Assembly: GCA_018292915.2 (NCBI GenBank)
Contig: JACVVK020000016.1
Span: forward strand, 3,013,501-3,077,500
DNA: 64,000 nucleotides
Source of the DNA: Batillaria attramentaria
Lineage: Eukaryota > Mollusca > Gastropoda > Batillariidae
Reading direction: 5' to 3'
Part shown: positions 52,361-64,000 of the stretch, one piece after another
Layout: each line of letters begins with the position of its first letter
How positions within the stretch are numbered: position 1 is the stretch's first letter
Program-made: the position numbers and the translations under genes
Notes under the pieces: model-generated
What the model was told of the DNA's origin: nothing
What the model saw: only the letters and a program-made list of their open reading frames with translations
Database searches by the model: none

Positions 52361-53060
52361 CACTGTGATATCGCCCTGCAACTCAGTATGCACTGTGGTA
52401 TCGCCCTGTAACCCAGTATGCACTGTGATATCGCCCTGCAACCCAGTATGCACTGTGATATCGCCCTGTAATCCAGCGTACACTGTGATATCGCTATGCA
52501 ACCTAGTGTGCGGTGTGATATCGCCCTGCAACCTACCATTTAGTGTGATATCGCCATGCAACCCACTGTGCACGGTGATATCGCCTTGCAACCAGCGTGC
52601 ACTGTGGTATCGCAGTGCAACCTAGTGTGCAGTGTGATATCGCCCTGCAACCTACCATTTAGTGTGATATCGCCATGCAACCCCCTGTGCACGGTGATAT
52701 CGCCTTGCAACCAGTATGCACTGTGATATCGCAGTGCAACCCAGTGAGCAGTGTGATATCGCCCTGCAACCTACCATTTAGTGTGATATCGCCATGCAAC
52801 CCACTGTGCACGGTGATATCGCCTTGCAACCAGCGAGCACTGTGATATCGCAGTGCAACCCAGTGAGCAGTGTGATATCGCCCTGCAACCTACCATTTAG
52901 TGTGATATCGCCATGCAACCCCCTGTGCACGGTGATATCGCCTTGCAACCAGTATGCACTGTGATATCGCAGTGCAACCCAGTGAGCACTGTCATATCGC
53001 CCTGCACTCTGATATCGCATTGTAACGCAGTGTGCGCTGTAATGAAAACACCCTGCAACA
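52361..53060. repeat. Minisatellite, ~30-bp unit, with 119-bp higher-order units
   Basis: The basic unit is GATATCGCCCTGCAACCCAG plus TATGCACTGT. From 52535 on, groups of four units repeat as blocks; the marker ACCATTTAG recurs at 52535, 52654, 52773 and 52892, exactly 119 bp apart. Almost every unit keeps the palindrome GATATC. Both strands stay open in some frames, but the encoded peptide is just the repeat. Confidence 0.95.
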
Positions 53061-54887
53061 CAATATACATCAGCTGTGAATGACAGCACCCGGTAATCCT
53101 GCGTAGTTCCTTCCTACCCACCCACCCACTTCCCTTCTCCCCCAACCTCCACCCATTCAACAAGCTGGGCGAAAACACATCATGTGCTTTGCACATGTAT
53201 TAAGTACGCATTTGTATTGCGCATTTCTCTGAACCTGAACAACTGGACCGCTCACCAGAAAAAAAAAATAAAAATGGGAAGCTACTGACCCTCACTCTTG
53301 GACTCTGATAAGGAGGCAACAGTGAAAAAAGGAACTGTGGACAATGATAACAGTAGAAAAAGCCCCCACAGTGAAACGTTTGTCTCTTGTATTGCAGTCT
53401 CTTAGATCACAACACAGTCCGCGGTCTCGTCTGAAACAGAAGACGTCAGTTAACGCACACCTGTTTTCAACGTGACTAATGAGCTTAAAATTCCGTGTTA
53501 TGGGTTACTCTAGTGCTGACATTTCTGCTTTGTTATACGGCTAAACACTGCTCATAATTTTTATTTCAAAACTTTGCGCTGTTTGCGTTGTCATTACACC
53601 TTTGTTTTTAAGGATTCTTTAGATTCGTCTGCCTTTAGATCAAAAGATATGAAATGCACACATAGGTTCAACAAAATGTACCCGGGAACCTCTCTCTCTC
53701 TCTCCAACAAAAGTCGCGTTTCGCTTCCGTCAAACGGCCGAGCTGGGGACAGCGGATTTATATGGCAGTTTTTGTCTGATGGCGTCACCCAGTGTGCGGT
53801 GCCCCCATGCAGGGTGTCGGCGTGAATGCAGTATCATTACTAGCGCGGAAAACACATTAGACCGGGGTTCAATAGGGCTCGGGCAGCTAGCAGGCAGATC
53901 GATAAAAGACCCGCCATGTGCCGGCATGTGCCTTCCTGTCCCACACTGCTGACTCAGGCAATCAGTCAGCCTGTACTGGCTGTAGTGGAAAAACAGGCAC
54001 AACGTGACGTCTCTAAAACACGTAGTGCCAGATTCTGTAGCCTTACTAGAGTGGTGTATCACTATCAGTCGTTTGCCCTTTACCACTTACTACCGCCAAG
54101 GACTCCGGAACATCACGGAATGCTTGGGCCACTGGACAGAGAGAGAGAGAGAGAGGAGAGAGAGGTGGGGAGCTTTTAGAAACAGCTGCACTTGGAAGGA
54201 AAACAAGGAGGAACGGTCCCATCCCATCAAGCTGTTTCTCCAAATTTCACTTTATTTTATGTTTTGTTGTTTGTTGTTGTTTTCAGTTGTTGTTTTTCTT
54301 TCTCTCTTCAAATGTAAAGACCTAACAAAGACACTAGACCCGCTACGCTCTAGCAGATCTAGAATCTTAGGGGAGAGACAGAGACAGAGATATGACGTCA
54401 ATTCCGTGAACTACACATTTGACGACAGCCTCAGTGACGCAGGTCGTCTGGCACTGTGACAGAGAATGCTTGTATTGTTCATGTCTTGTGGTTTCCCTCA
54501 TAGTGTTGTGACTTCCCCGACTGAATTAATTTTTACATAAACCCTGGACGATCTAGAGAGATGGTAAAATATCGGAGACCGTGACGATATTTACAGATGA
54601 TGATGATGAGTAATTTGAAGGAGTAATTTGAAGGAGTCTTTTCATAGACAGTTGGCTTTATATGCAAACCACCCCTACCTCAGAATGTTTTTTTTCTTTC
54701 ACAAAATCTGTCAGAGCTACATAGCTGTGCTACGAACCCATTCAGTATATTTGGCCGAACTTCCAAATTCTAGAAAATGAAGGCATTTGAACAACTTCTT
54801 CGACAAAATACGTAACATGACCGATTTCTTTAAATGGGCGATAACTCTTCTAAAAATGCGTCGTGAAAGGTACACACACATCCACTC

Positions 54888-54890
54888 ACT

Positions 54891-54946
<56 letters not shown>
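54888..54946. repeat. (AC)n microsatellite
   Basis: AC run with one AA interruption. Confidence 0.95.
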
Positions 54947-54948
<2 letters not shown>

Positions 54949-57900
54949 GCACAACTCCCGCCAAAAAGAATGCAGCAGCATAGTTGCACGTAAGGTGTCT
55001 ATGACGCTGATTTCGGTACGTCACTGTGTGCGTGGAAGTGTGTATTGTCTGGAGAAACGTCACAGTCTTGTTTTGTATCACTGAAACTGGCTGCAAATCA
55101 GTGTCTGCCCCATCCCATGAAGTTGTTTCTCTATAGAGAAACAACTTATGAACTAAGTCGAGGAATGGAGGGAATGTCTGCTTTGTCATAAGTCAACGCT
55201 TCGTTGTTGCAGGTTTCGGTGTAACAACACTGAGACAAATCAAAACTACCAGACAGATTACATTATGTCAGCTCTGTACTGTAGGCGAATCAAGGAACAA
55301 CTTCAGAGACACGCATCGCAATCCTAGAAGGAGTTTAGTCTCTTGTAAACACAGGGAGGTTTCCTAACTCATTACGTGCATACCCCCCCCCCCCAAAAAA
55401 AAAAAACAAAAAACAACCCAACCAACGTCAAATAAACCGTTTCTAATACTGGCAAAATCTATTTCGGTAGCGAGGACCCTGTTGAGTTAAACGCATACAA
55501 TCGCCGGGCATCAATCGATTGTGACCATACAGGCCGCCACCCAGTGCAGCACCAGTCGCCGCCAGCGACCCACTCTCTCTCTCTCTCTCTCTCTTGTCCG
55601 GGTGTTTGTGTTACAGCCACTTGGCACACACAGCTAATCCTACAAAAATCTTTACCATGAAAAGTTTATGTTTGTTTATGATTGGGGTTATCCAGTGCCA
55701 ACCAGAATTAGTAAACAGAGTCTTTAGAAAATGCCACTTTGCCTTAGGTACGGATCAGGAAACGATGCCATTTTGGAAAAAGTTCATCGCTACCACCGTC
55801 TGTCGTGTAAGTGAAACTGGCTGCTGGGCAGAGACAAGTGGCGCACCCAGTGTGTTCAGTTCCTGAAGTCAGCCTGGTTTGGCGAAGCGTATGTGTTTTT
55901 GCATTTGCTGGGAACAAAAAGCTAGCTTCTGTTTTCTAAGTGGAAACAGAATCGGAGTCTTGGATTATAACGTTTCATGTATCAAGCTGGTGGGTATAAC
56001 TGATCTGATATGGAGAGGATGAACAGAGACACGAGAGGAAGGATGGCGACACGTCTGATCGTAGTGTTGTCCGGATTCAGCAGCAGGCTATCAGTGCAGG
56101 TTCGGCAGGCACAGTATAGTAACGTCCGTCTGCTGAATGTTTACCGTGAGCCAGGTGATGCTGACCACTACTACCACTATTTCAGTGTCCTGTCAGTATG
56201 CACGGCCATCAGGTCAGGCAGGACAAAGGTCAGGTCAAGGAGAATGACAAGTGCTCTTTGCCTTAGATCAGATCACATTTTGCTAGCTAGGCACCCCTGA
56301 CGTCACAACGTGGAGTGAAATGGTCCGTCAGTGTCGGTCCGGCCGCTGTATCCGACAATGGTGAAGGTGATCGGTCAGCCATGTGTGTACATTTAACCTG
56401 ACTATTCCTACAAGTTGCCCGGGGTCAGCGGCGTAACGTAGGGACCTCAGCAGCCTCAGCTGTGACACAACTAGCCACGTGACATTACTCGTGCTAGCGG
56501 CCTCAAGCGATCAGAACACAAATAAGATGTGTGGTCAGAAGGTCGCTGACCCGCTGACCCATCCAGCAAGGCCACACGCCGGAAGCCTTGTCAAAATGAC
56601 TGACCTGGCGAAAAACACAATAATGACCACTCCTTGATCGCGTACGCCCCTCCGGCCACCGGTAAAGCAGGCATCATTTCCAGCTGGGTGGTCAGTTACA
56701 GCTGTCAATGGTGTACTCACCACTGATACGAAACGCGCTTAGTGTGAAGGATGTCAGTCTGACCTCACAGGTCACCTTCAGCTCCAGCGCGGCGTCCTAA
56801 ACTAGACACTGAGCGGTTACTGTACTGTGTGCTCATCAGTAACGTGTGCCGGGATGTTTCTGCTTTTCACGTCAGTTTCAACATGTTTCAAGTAAAATAA
56901 AGTGTTATTTCTCCAACACATATCTTGGTGTTTGGTATGTTGTAAATAAACATGAAAATAATGTAAACAATAAAGAAGTAAAAACACTAAGGCAATGGCA
57001 CATTACATCATATGCAGAGACCTTGTTGCACTGTGGTCACCATATTATTCTACCAATCATGCACACATGCCATCCCCGCAAAACCACGCCTACACGTAAA
57101 ATGCAGGCTTACTTATTTAAAACTGATCATAAAAAGGCAGCCGGGGTGGAAACGACGATGACATCAAACAGGGAACCCGCAATCTTCAGCAAATACCATT
57201 AGTGTTGTATTTGTCATTGTCCATTAGGAGCTGTTCCGTTTGTAAAAGTACTCCTTGTGCTTCACGCTATTTGATGCGAGGTTTCTCTTTATTTGCTGTT
57301 CACGGTTCAATCCAAATGTCCTATGTAATTGATAATTCTATTCCGCCGAGAAAAGACGGTGCTGGCATGCAGTACAAATTAAATTTAGTCGGGAACGTCA
57401 TGATGAATCGATGATGTGGACGATGCTGACGGCTGATGATGACGGTTAGTCTATGCTGCTGCCGCGACACTGATTTCAAACTGAACGCCTCTCATTCTCA
57501 GCTTCATCAATGACCACTATCTGATGGCGTGGAATGCAGCAGTGATGGAGGTGAAAGTTTTATTGTCCTTTTTCGTCAACGACTCAGAGTAAATTTTAAG
57601 AGTGGGGTACGGTGATTTGAGAGTCTGCACAAATTTTGACTCTTATTAAAACCAGCAACCTTCTCAACTCTAATCAAACGTTCAACGAAGGCAAAACACC
57701 CCACCACCTTCCGGCTTCCCCTGCATGGATACACTAAATATTAGCTGAAACCCTTCAGTCTGAACCATTAGCAAACACAATCTATCAAGACCCCCCCCAA
57801 AAAAACAAAAACAAAAAAAAAAACAACAACATAAAACAACAACAAAACAAACAAACAAACAAACAACAACAAACAAACAAACAAACAAACAAAAACACCG

Positions 57901-58228
57901 TTCTTCCGTTTTTGTTTTGTTTTGTATGAACCGGCTAATCATCTCCTGCATGCTCACTTGGAGTGGCTCGCTTTCCTTTTCAACAAGCTTTGGATTTCAG
58001 TACAAGGTGCCGTCCATGTGTCTCACCCACAGAAAGCTGCCGTCACTCACGATGTAAGATGAAGGCAGGGCGAGGAAGCACTTTGCCCAATTAACTGCCT
58101 CTCCTGCCTCTCCACCTCCATCTGTCACCGGCCTCACTATAAGGGAAGTTACGTCATCCAGTAGGCACCGCTACACCAGTCCGGCGGGAGACGGAGCGAT
58201 ACTGGTCCAGCTTCTCACATAGTGCGCG

Positions 58229-58231
<3 letters not shown>

Positions 58232-58285
<54 letters not shown>

Positions 58286-58291
58286 TTATTA

Positions 58292-58344
<53 letters not shown>

Positions 58345-58352
58345 TTATTATT

Positions 58353-58409
<57 letters not shown>

Positions 58410-58488
58410 TTATTATTATCATGTGTGTGTGTGTGTGTGTGTGTGGTTATTATTAGTGTGTGTGTGTGTGTGTGTGGTTATTATTATT

Positions 58489-58528
<40 letters not shown>

Positions 58529-58538
58529 TTATTATTAT

Positions 58539-58603
<65 letters not shown>

Positions 58604-58640
58604 TTAATACACATTTATTATTATTATTATCATTATTATG
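58232..58640. repeat. Compound array: TG runs separated by GTTATTATTA-type spacers
   Basis: TG runs are broken by spacers near 58283, 58342, 58408, 58444, 58477, 58527 and 58602. The spacer endings run AG, ATTTT, ATCAT, then AG, ATTTTTAG, ATCAT, so a three-spacer block appears duplicated. It ends in (TTA)n. Confidence 0.92.
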
Positions 58641-58650
58641 TGTGGTCTGG

Positions 58651-58815
58651 TGGTGTTTGTTTTAAAGGTTAACGTCGTTTGTCCACCGCAAGAGAGATTT
58701 CGGTGAAAGTGGCACTGGAAAAGCCCGTACACATTTTTGCTCTGTCGGCGTCCGAACCTTCGATCTTCCGATCTCGAGTCGGAAGCTGAAGCAGCTTAAC
58801 CACAAGACTGCCCCG
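58651..58815 (-). mobile_element. SINE related to family 1 with a different tRNA-like head
   Basis: On the minus strand it reads CAGTCTTGTGGTTAAGCTGC (A-box region) and GAAGGTTCGGACGCC (B-box region). Its 3' end, GGTGGACAAACGACGTTAAC, is a diverged version of the family 1 3' block. It lies directly beside the compound TG array. Confidence 0.7.
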
Positions 58816-61355
58816 TGTTTGAAAAGAACAAGTGTCTTCTGTACTCTTCGTTTGCTTGCCGCTCTACTGATGTTTGTTTGTCTTCCTTCTGATCACGTTT
58901 GGGTATACGGCACCCTCCTACACACTTACGTCAGGATTTTTATGTTATTTTTCATCAACACCGGACAAAACAAGTCAACTTACCCATAATGAGAACAAGG
59001 AAGCTGCAGGGAACCAAAATGAAACTACAAATCTTTGTTTGTCTTTTCATCATCCTTTCTAGTTTTTCTGAGACGAATTTTCATCTGTGATTAAATATTT
59101 CCCGCCAAGCCATTCTTGTTTATTGTCTGTTTGAACAACAAATGCTCTGCGTTATTTGTATTTGCGGATGGAGTTAGATGTTGACCATAAAAAGTGACGA
59201 GCCGTGTGTGAGTTCTGTCTGCCACAGGACACAATGCTGTTTTAGTGCCTGGTTCCTGAAGTGTGATCTAGAGTTGACGGCCACTCAAAATGAACTGTCC
59301 TGTTGAACACTATTCACTCCAGGCAGGTTGACAGGTCGGCCACATTGCTTTATCCATAACTGTGGTGGACGCGTTACACAAACACTGAGACCCTATTCAT
59401 GTATAGTACACTCGAGCTCTAGCTAGGGGCCTTTGCAACCTCACTACAGTAATGGTAATGGGGATTATGAAGTTTTCTCCTGATGATCTGTCAGTGGTCG
59501 GCGCCCTGTACATTGTATAACAATCATAAAACTCTCTCTCTCTCTCTCTCTCTGAGCGCTGGCTGTCTGCGGGAAGTTACACCGACCGGGTTAGCTAGTT
59601 TACTCGCAGAGCCAGTGACCTGAAGCTAACAAGGGAGGTAATTCCGGCACGGGAGATAAGGGCTAACGAAAGTGTAACAGCTGATGGTAGATTGTTGCAG
59701 ACACCAACAGGTAACTCACACCTCAGCAGGGAGCCATGTTGGATGGGCCTAGTGTGAAGCTGGGTATCGTCAACCCTTGTTATGGAATCGCTACCTGTTG
59801 TTTGACGGGCTGCTGACCGTGGGGAATGAAAGCAACCCGAGATTAGACTGACACGACCTGCATTAACGATACACTCCTCAACCCTTACGCGTGGGACTGA
59901 GCCGCTATCAAAGGCGATGAGTTGGGCGATCATGATGATGATGATGATGATAGCTAGTCATCGCCGCGATATGACGTGCGAGTCCACTGACTCGTGTAGT
60001 GTGTTTGTGCACCTGTAGACCATCTACTTCTAGTACTGTCAGTGTGGACACCATGAGCAAGGACTCTCTGACAGGAATGGACGGAGCAAAGAGATCCTAC
60101 GGCAGTTTCAAGATACGCTGCGCGACAGACACTACTGATCTGGGCCTAGCAACAACAACAGCAATCAAACAACCAACCCGTTCCGGCTTTCGTCTGCTAA
60201 GAGTTCTGGCTGATCTTTGATTCGATCGATTTGCGGGTTGCAGAAATGTAGAGTAAAAGAAAATACAAGCATTGCAAGTATTCATTATATTGCACAATAC
60301 GAGTAGTTCAGAGCGATGAGAAGTGGATAACTGAGTGGAAGAAGCCCCCCTCCCCCCCCCCCCCACACACACACAAGAAGAAAAAAAAAGGGGGGGGGGG
60401 AAGGAGAAAGTCTGGAATGTCCTAGCAGAAACATGTAAATACCAGTTGTAGGGCTTCAAGTTAGCGTCCCTCAGCTGGCTCGTGTAGACTGCTGCACTTG
60501 TGTGCTGTCAGAATTGTTACTGGCTTACAGAACTAAAAATGAAGTAGACGGAAACTCGTGTGTCTGTGTATTAGTTCGTACCGTGTGGAGACTGAGCTGC
60601 CCCGCTTGAGAAGCGTTGGCTTTGTGCAGGCGGCTTGTTTACAAACTGTATTGTTGAGTCCGTGCCAGACAGACAACAGTACCGGAGCGCTACCTACGCA
60701 CATTCTCAATAGGCTCCATTGGACTTGACGTGTAACTCGCTGTGTAGACGTCAGCCGCTCAAACGGTAAAGCGTCAGGCGTCAGACGAAGGTCAGGCACT
60801 ATTGCTGGAAGCGTTTTTGTTAAAACCGTTCGACTTACACGTTGGTACCTCAGTGACGAGGCCACGGTAATATAATAGTGAATGTTGGTTCCGACGTCAA
60901 TTTACGTGCCCGTGCTTGCGGGGGCCAGAAATAGTGGAACGCTAAGAACTGGACTGAATTAGTGAATAGCACCTCCAAGTATTCCACCAATCATGCACAC
61001 ATGCGATCCCCGCACGGTATTCCCCTTTACAACCGACCGGCATGTAACACTGCCCGCGCAGCCTGGTCTATCTCAATTGTAACAAGTATCTCAGTGTATA
61101 TAATCATTCGTGTTGCACCTATGCAAAATGCAATGACCGCTCCTGGGCTTTCCCCACGACCCATAAGTCACGGTATCAAATCAGTGAGACTAACGACTGG
61201 TCTCCCAAGCGCAAACGGATATACTGAAACACTCTAGTCTGACAACACTTCGTGATGACACTCAAACCAGACACAATAGTAAGGTCTTTGCTCAAACTGT
61301 ACCAACGGATCCAAAACAACCATGTTTGTCACAAGTTAACGGCCGGCGTATGCGC

Positions 61356-61359
<4 letters not shown>

Positions 61360-61396
<37 letters not shown>

Positions 61397-61413
61397 GGAG
61401 AGAGAGAGAGAGA
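61360..61413. repeat. (AG)n microsatellite
   Basis: AG run with one CCGG interruption. Confidence 0.95.
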
Positions 61414-62320
61414 TCGCGGACGGACTTTAAAAGCACAAAAAACAAAAACAACAACAACTACAACAACAAACCAGGAATGTTCATGGATTCGGTTCCATCC
61501 CATACTGGCAGCCGCACAGAGGGAATCAAACTTCAAACTCACCAGTCAACCGACAATCGAAAAAGTGTCTGCAGCAGCGCCCATGCTTTGTCTTCCTTTT
61601 TGATCGGCCGGCTTAAGCTTGAAACGCCCTTTTGGCTTTGCACTGATGCGACGATGGAACGTTTTGCGCATTGGTTACAAGTTAAGGCCTCAGTCTGTGT
61701 TCGTTACGTCACTGAGATGGAAAACTGCCGCCGCGGCTTTCGAAGCTCTGGGGCTTTATTGCCTGATAGCAGGATTGGTTCATTTGGCCATTGCGACCGT
61801 TTTCGTGACTTCGCGGCTTCTACTTTTAGAGAAATACGACTTTCTTTGAGCCTAAGGTCCATTCCTGAACAGAATGGGATTCGACAATCTTCTAAAAGTA
61901 GCCACCAATCAGCGCAAACTTGTACATGTATAACATTTTTCATTTTAGTGTGAACTTGAGGACTGATCAGGAGGGGGTGGCGGGGGTGGGGAGAGGTGAG
62001 GGTTAATTGGGGCAGAAACAAAAGGCCGGACACTGGGAGTGAGTAACAGCTGACACGGCATTCATTGTCACACCGCCTATTGTTGTTCACGTTATTTACG
62101 ACTCATAGTACCTTTAGCTATATTCCCCGCAGCACTATTTCACCAGTTCCCAGTTACCCACATGCAGAGAGTAAATCCCTCTCCCGGCCACAGTGCACAG
62201 TAAATATGTTATTTTCTAATGCACTGTTGGAGAGAAAGCACTCACTGCCTGTGGCTCCGTCAGCTGGGGATCTACATGACTAAACTTACACTGATGCCAC
62301 CGTTCCAAGAAGATGATGAT

Positions 62321-62321
<1 letters not shown>

Positions 62322-62391
<70 letters not shown>
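62322..62391. repeat. (TG)n microsatellite
   Basis: A pure TG run of about 70 bp after GATGATGATGG. Confidence 0.95.
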
Positions 62392-62394
<3 letters not shown>

Positions 62395-63516
62395 GGGGTG
62401 GGTGGGGGGGAGGAGGTGAATTAATAACGAGACAGAATGTACACTGATCTTTTCTTGTTAAGGGCTTTTTTTTTCTTTCCAAGTCTAACCAACAGTACGA
62501 GTAGCAGCACAATGAACCACTGACGGGTTCAGTTTTCAAACCGACTGGTGTTTCGTTTTTTCAGTATCGTCTGTGGCTACACACTATTTCACATTCAGTC
62601 TAACGACCAGGTCGAATTTGATTCTGTGTAAGCCACGGTTCAGTTTCAAGCATGGTTCCATGTCTACTGGATGTTGGAAGAGTGTGCTTTCAGCTGCCGG
62701 GTTGCCAGAAAGCCCTACAGCGAAACACTGAGAAAGGAGATGTGTCTGTCAGTCTCTCGACTCCGGCTTGCGTGGGCGTGAGGTTAGAATGGTGCCATTT
62801 GTTCCAGGCAGTTTGACCGGCAGACCGAACCATTGATTGTTTTGAGCGATAGATATAGATGACGAGTTTACCTGGCTTCACGCGAGACATATGCTTTGCT
62901 ATCCATAACTCTGTCCAAGGGTAAATAGAGGATAATGATGATTTAAAAAGTGTCCTTGAGTGTGAAGTCAAAAGTTTAAGGTAGCGGAGAAGTCGGTTTC
63001 ATTTTCAACGCACTGGCATCAAAATCCGTAATATCGTCAGTGGAAATGTAGAATCCCCACTTTCGTCACAAACAACAAACAGTCGGATGCCTTTGGCTGC
63101 CCCCCCCCCCCCCCCCCCCCCGCCATCTTTTTTCCATACCTACACTGACATCAGTATGCACTTATTTATAGTGGCAGCCAGAGTACTTTTGGTACGTACG
63201 CTCGTACCAGTAAATCGAGTCAGCTGTTACGTCAGTAGTGGCCTAATACTCAACGTAATGCAGCAACAAACACTACAGGTTGCATCACTGAGTCTGATGT
63301 ACCACGGGAAAAAGTATGGAGTTTGAAAACCAACCCGATTTCGCAACTCGTTCCCAAAGGCCGGCGCTGCAGCTACCCACAGTGCAAACCACAGGCACCT
63401 GTAGCGTATCATCTACCCTTGTCCCGTGCACGTTTTCTTACCGACTCTCTTAATATGGATTGACTGCTGACTGATTATACATCGTCAGTAAGAGTGAAGG
63501 GGGGGTGGTATAATTG

Positions 63517-63668
63517 TAAGGGGGGTGGGGGGAATAACCGAGCGGTGGACTTTCAATGCTCGGCTCGTGAACTGGGGCCAACCAGTTGTACTGGCCTTAT
63601 TGTCGTTGCCCCGCCTCAGGCTGATATCACCCGTGTGTGGGGAAAAAGGTAACATCATCCAAACAAAA
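63517..63668 (+). mobile_element. SINE family 1, old diverged copy
   Basis: Recognisable parts are GACTTTCAATGCTCGGCTCG, CTGGGGCCAA, GTCGTTGCCCCG and TGATATCACCCGTGTGTGG. The end block is degraded to GGAAAAAGGTAACATC. Confidence 0.7.
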
Positions 63669-63948
63669 AACAAAAACAAGAAAAATCACCGGGATATCAG
63701 GGTCGAAGAGATCAGCTCACAGTGAGTGCTTGACCTATATCAGTTTCCTGTCGAGGTCGACTGCTTGCTCTGTATCCACTATCTACTGCACGCGTTAATT
63801 ACTGAGAACTTTAAAAGCACCAACGATTTCGATTTTGTTCTGGTTTTGCTTTACAATGTTAGAAGTTTGCTGACGGGATGTTTACAGTAAAGAGAACAGC
63901 ATCACTACAGCCACTTTTTCGTTGGTAGCCGATAGAGCTGCCGCGGTT

Positions 63949-63994
63949 AACCGGTTCAGTTACCGGTTATAACCGGTTCCCATTTGAACCGGTT
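63949..63994. promoter_or_regulatory. Cluster of AACCGGTT palindromes (Grainyhead-type sites)
   Basis: AACCGGTT occurs at 63949, 63971 and 63987, and TACCGGTT at 63961. AACCGGTT is the consensus site of Grainyhead transcription factors. The cluster runs to the window edge, so it may equally be the start of a short tandem repeat. Confidence 0.35.
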
Positions 63995-64000
63995 CGCCGA

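Noticed and set aside
52259..52625. Repetitive peptide frames on both strands of the minisatellite
   Set aside because: A 30-bp unit divisible by three keeps frames open by itself; no start context, homology or splice sites support coding.
52361..53060. CRISPR-like array of repeats
   Set aside because: There are no unique spacers; the units are contiguous variants of one 30-mer, and the DNA is eukaryotic.
58222..58672. Cys/Val-rich frame of about 147 codons, and similar Cys/Val or His/Thr frames at 9731, 38573, 41042 and 49579
   Set aside because: All are TG or AC repeats read in frame; none extends meaningfully outside the repeat.
60053..60220. Start exon MSKDSLTGMDGAKRSYGSF on the plus strand
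   Set aside because: The ATG context is good, but no convincing donor follows before the stop and no family is recognised.
61252..61953. Open frame of 233 codons, the longest on the plus strand
   Set aside because: It contains an AG-repeat Arg/Glu run and an Asn run from AAC repeats; the rest has no recognisable domain or splice context.

Overview
The window is eukaryotic nuclear DNA, most likely from a mollusc and probably a marine gastropod. The signs are a split gene with GT-AG introns, long dinucleotide microsatellites, tRNA-derived SINEs with target-site duplications, and an invertebrate-type estrogen-related receptor. The clade call is inference from repeat style and protein flavour; no species can be named.

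One protein-coding gene is well supported. An estrogen-related receptor (ERR, nuclear receptor family NR3B) lies on the minus strand. Six exons between 27823 and 19025 (27409-27823, 25078-25194, 20582-20695, 19956-20129, 19432 region resolved as 19422-19694, and 19025-19266) encode the A/B region, both zinc fingers, the hinge and the full ligand-binding domain with its AF-2 helix. A short 5' coding exon at 44199-44246 fits in phase and gives a 460-residue protein, close to the usual ERR length. A second possible first exon ends at 36185, in a GC-rich stretch. The conserved parts are the P-box, the pocket-filling Phe, the Glu/Arg pocket pair and a phospho-SUMO motif. Introns hold most of the interest: a poly-C tract of about 210 bp, a 58-bp duplication of a splice acceptor, and SINE insertions.

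Downstream of the gene (1-17370) there is no recognisable protein gene. The main feature there is a tandem repeat of about 550 bp at 5583-6770. Each of its two full units carries a complete hammerhead-ribozyme motif on the minus strand, so it looks like a retrozyme or a remnant of a Penelope-like element. Two other tRNA-type SINEs and many microsatellites fill the rest.

Upstream of the gene (44247-64000) there are only non-coding structures: a near-perfect 75-bp-arm hairpin, a 70-77-bp tandem array that it seems to interrupt, a 30-bp minisatellite organised into exact 119-bp higher-order units, a compound (TG)n/GTTATTATTA array, more SINE copies, and a cluster of AACCGGTT palindromes at the right edge.

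Most long open frames in this window are artefacts of microsatellites (Cys/Val, His/Thr, Pro or Gly runs) and are not annotated as genes.
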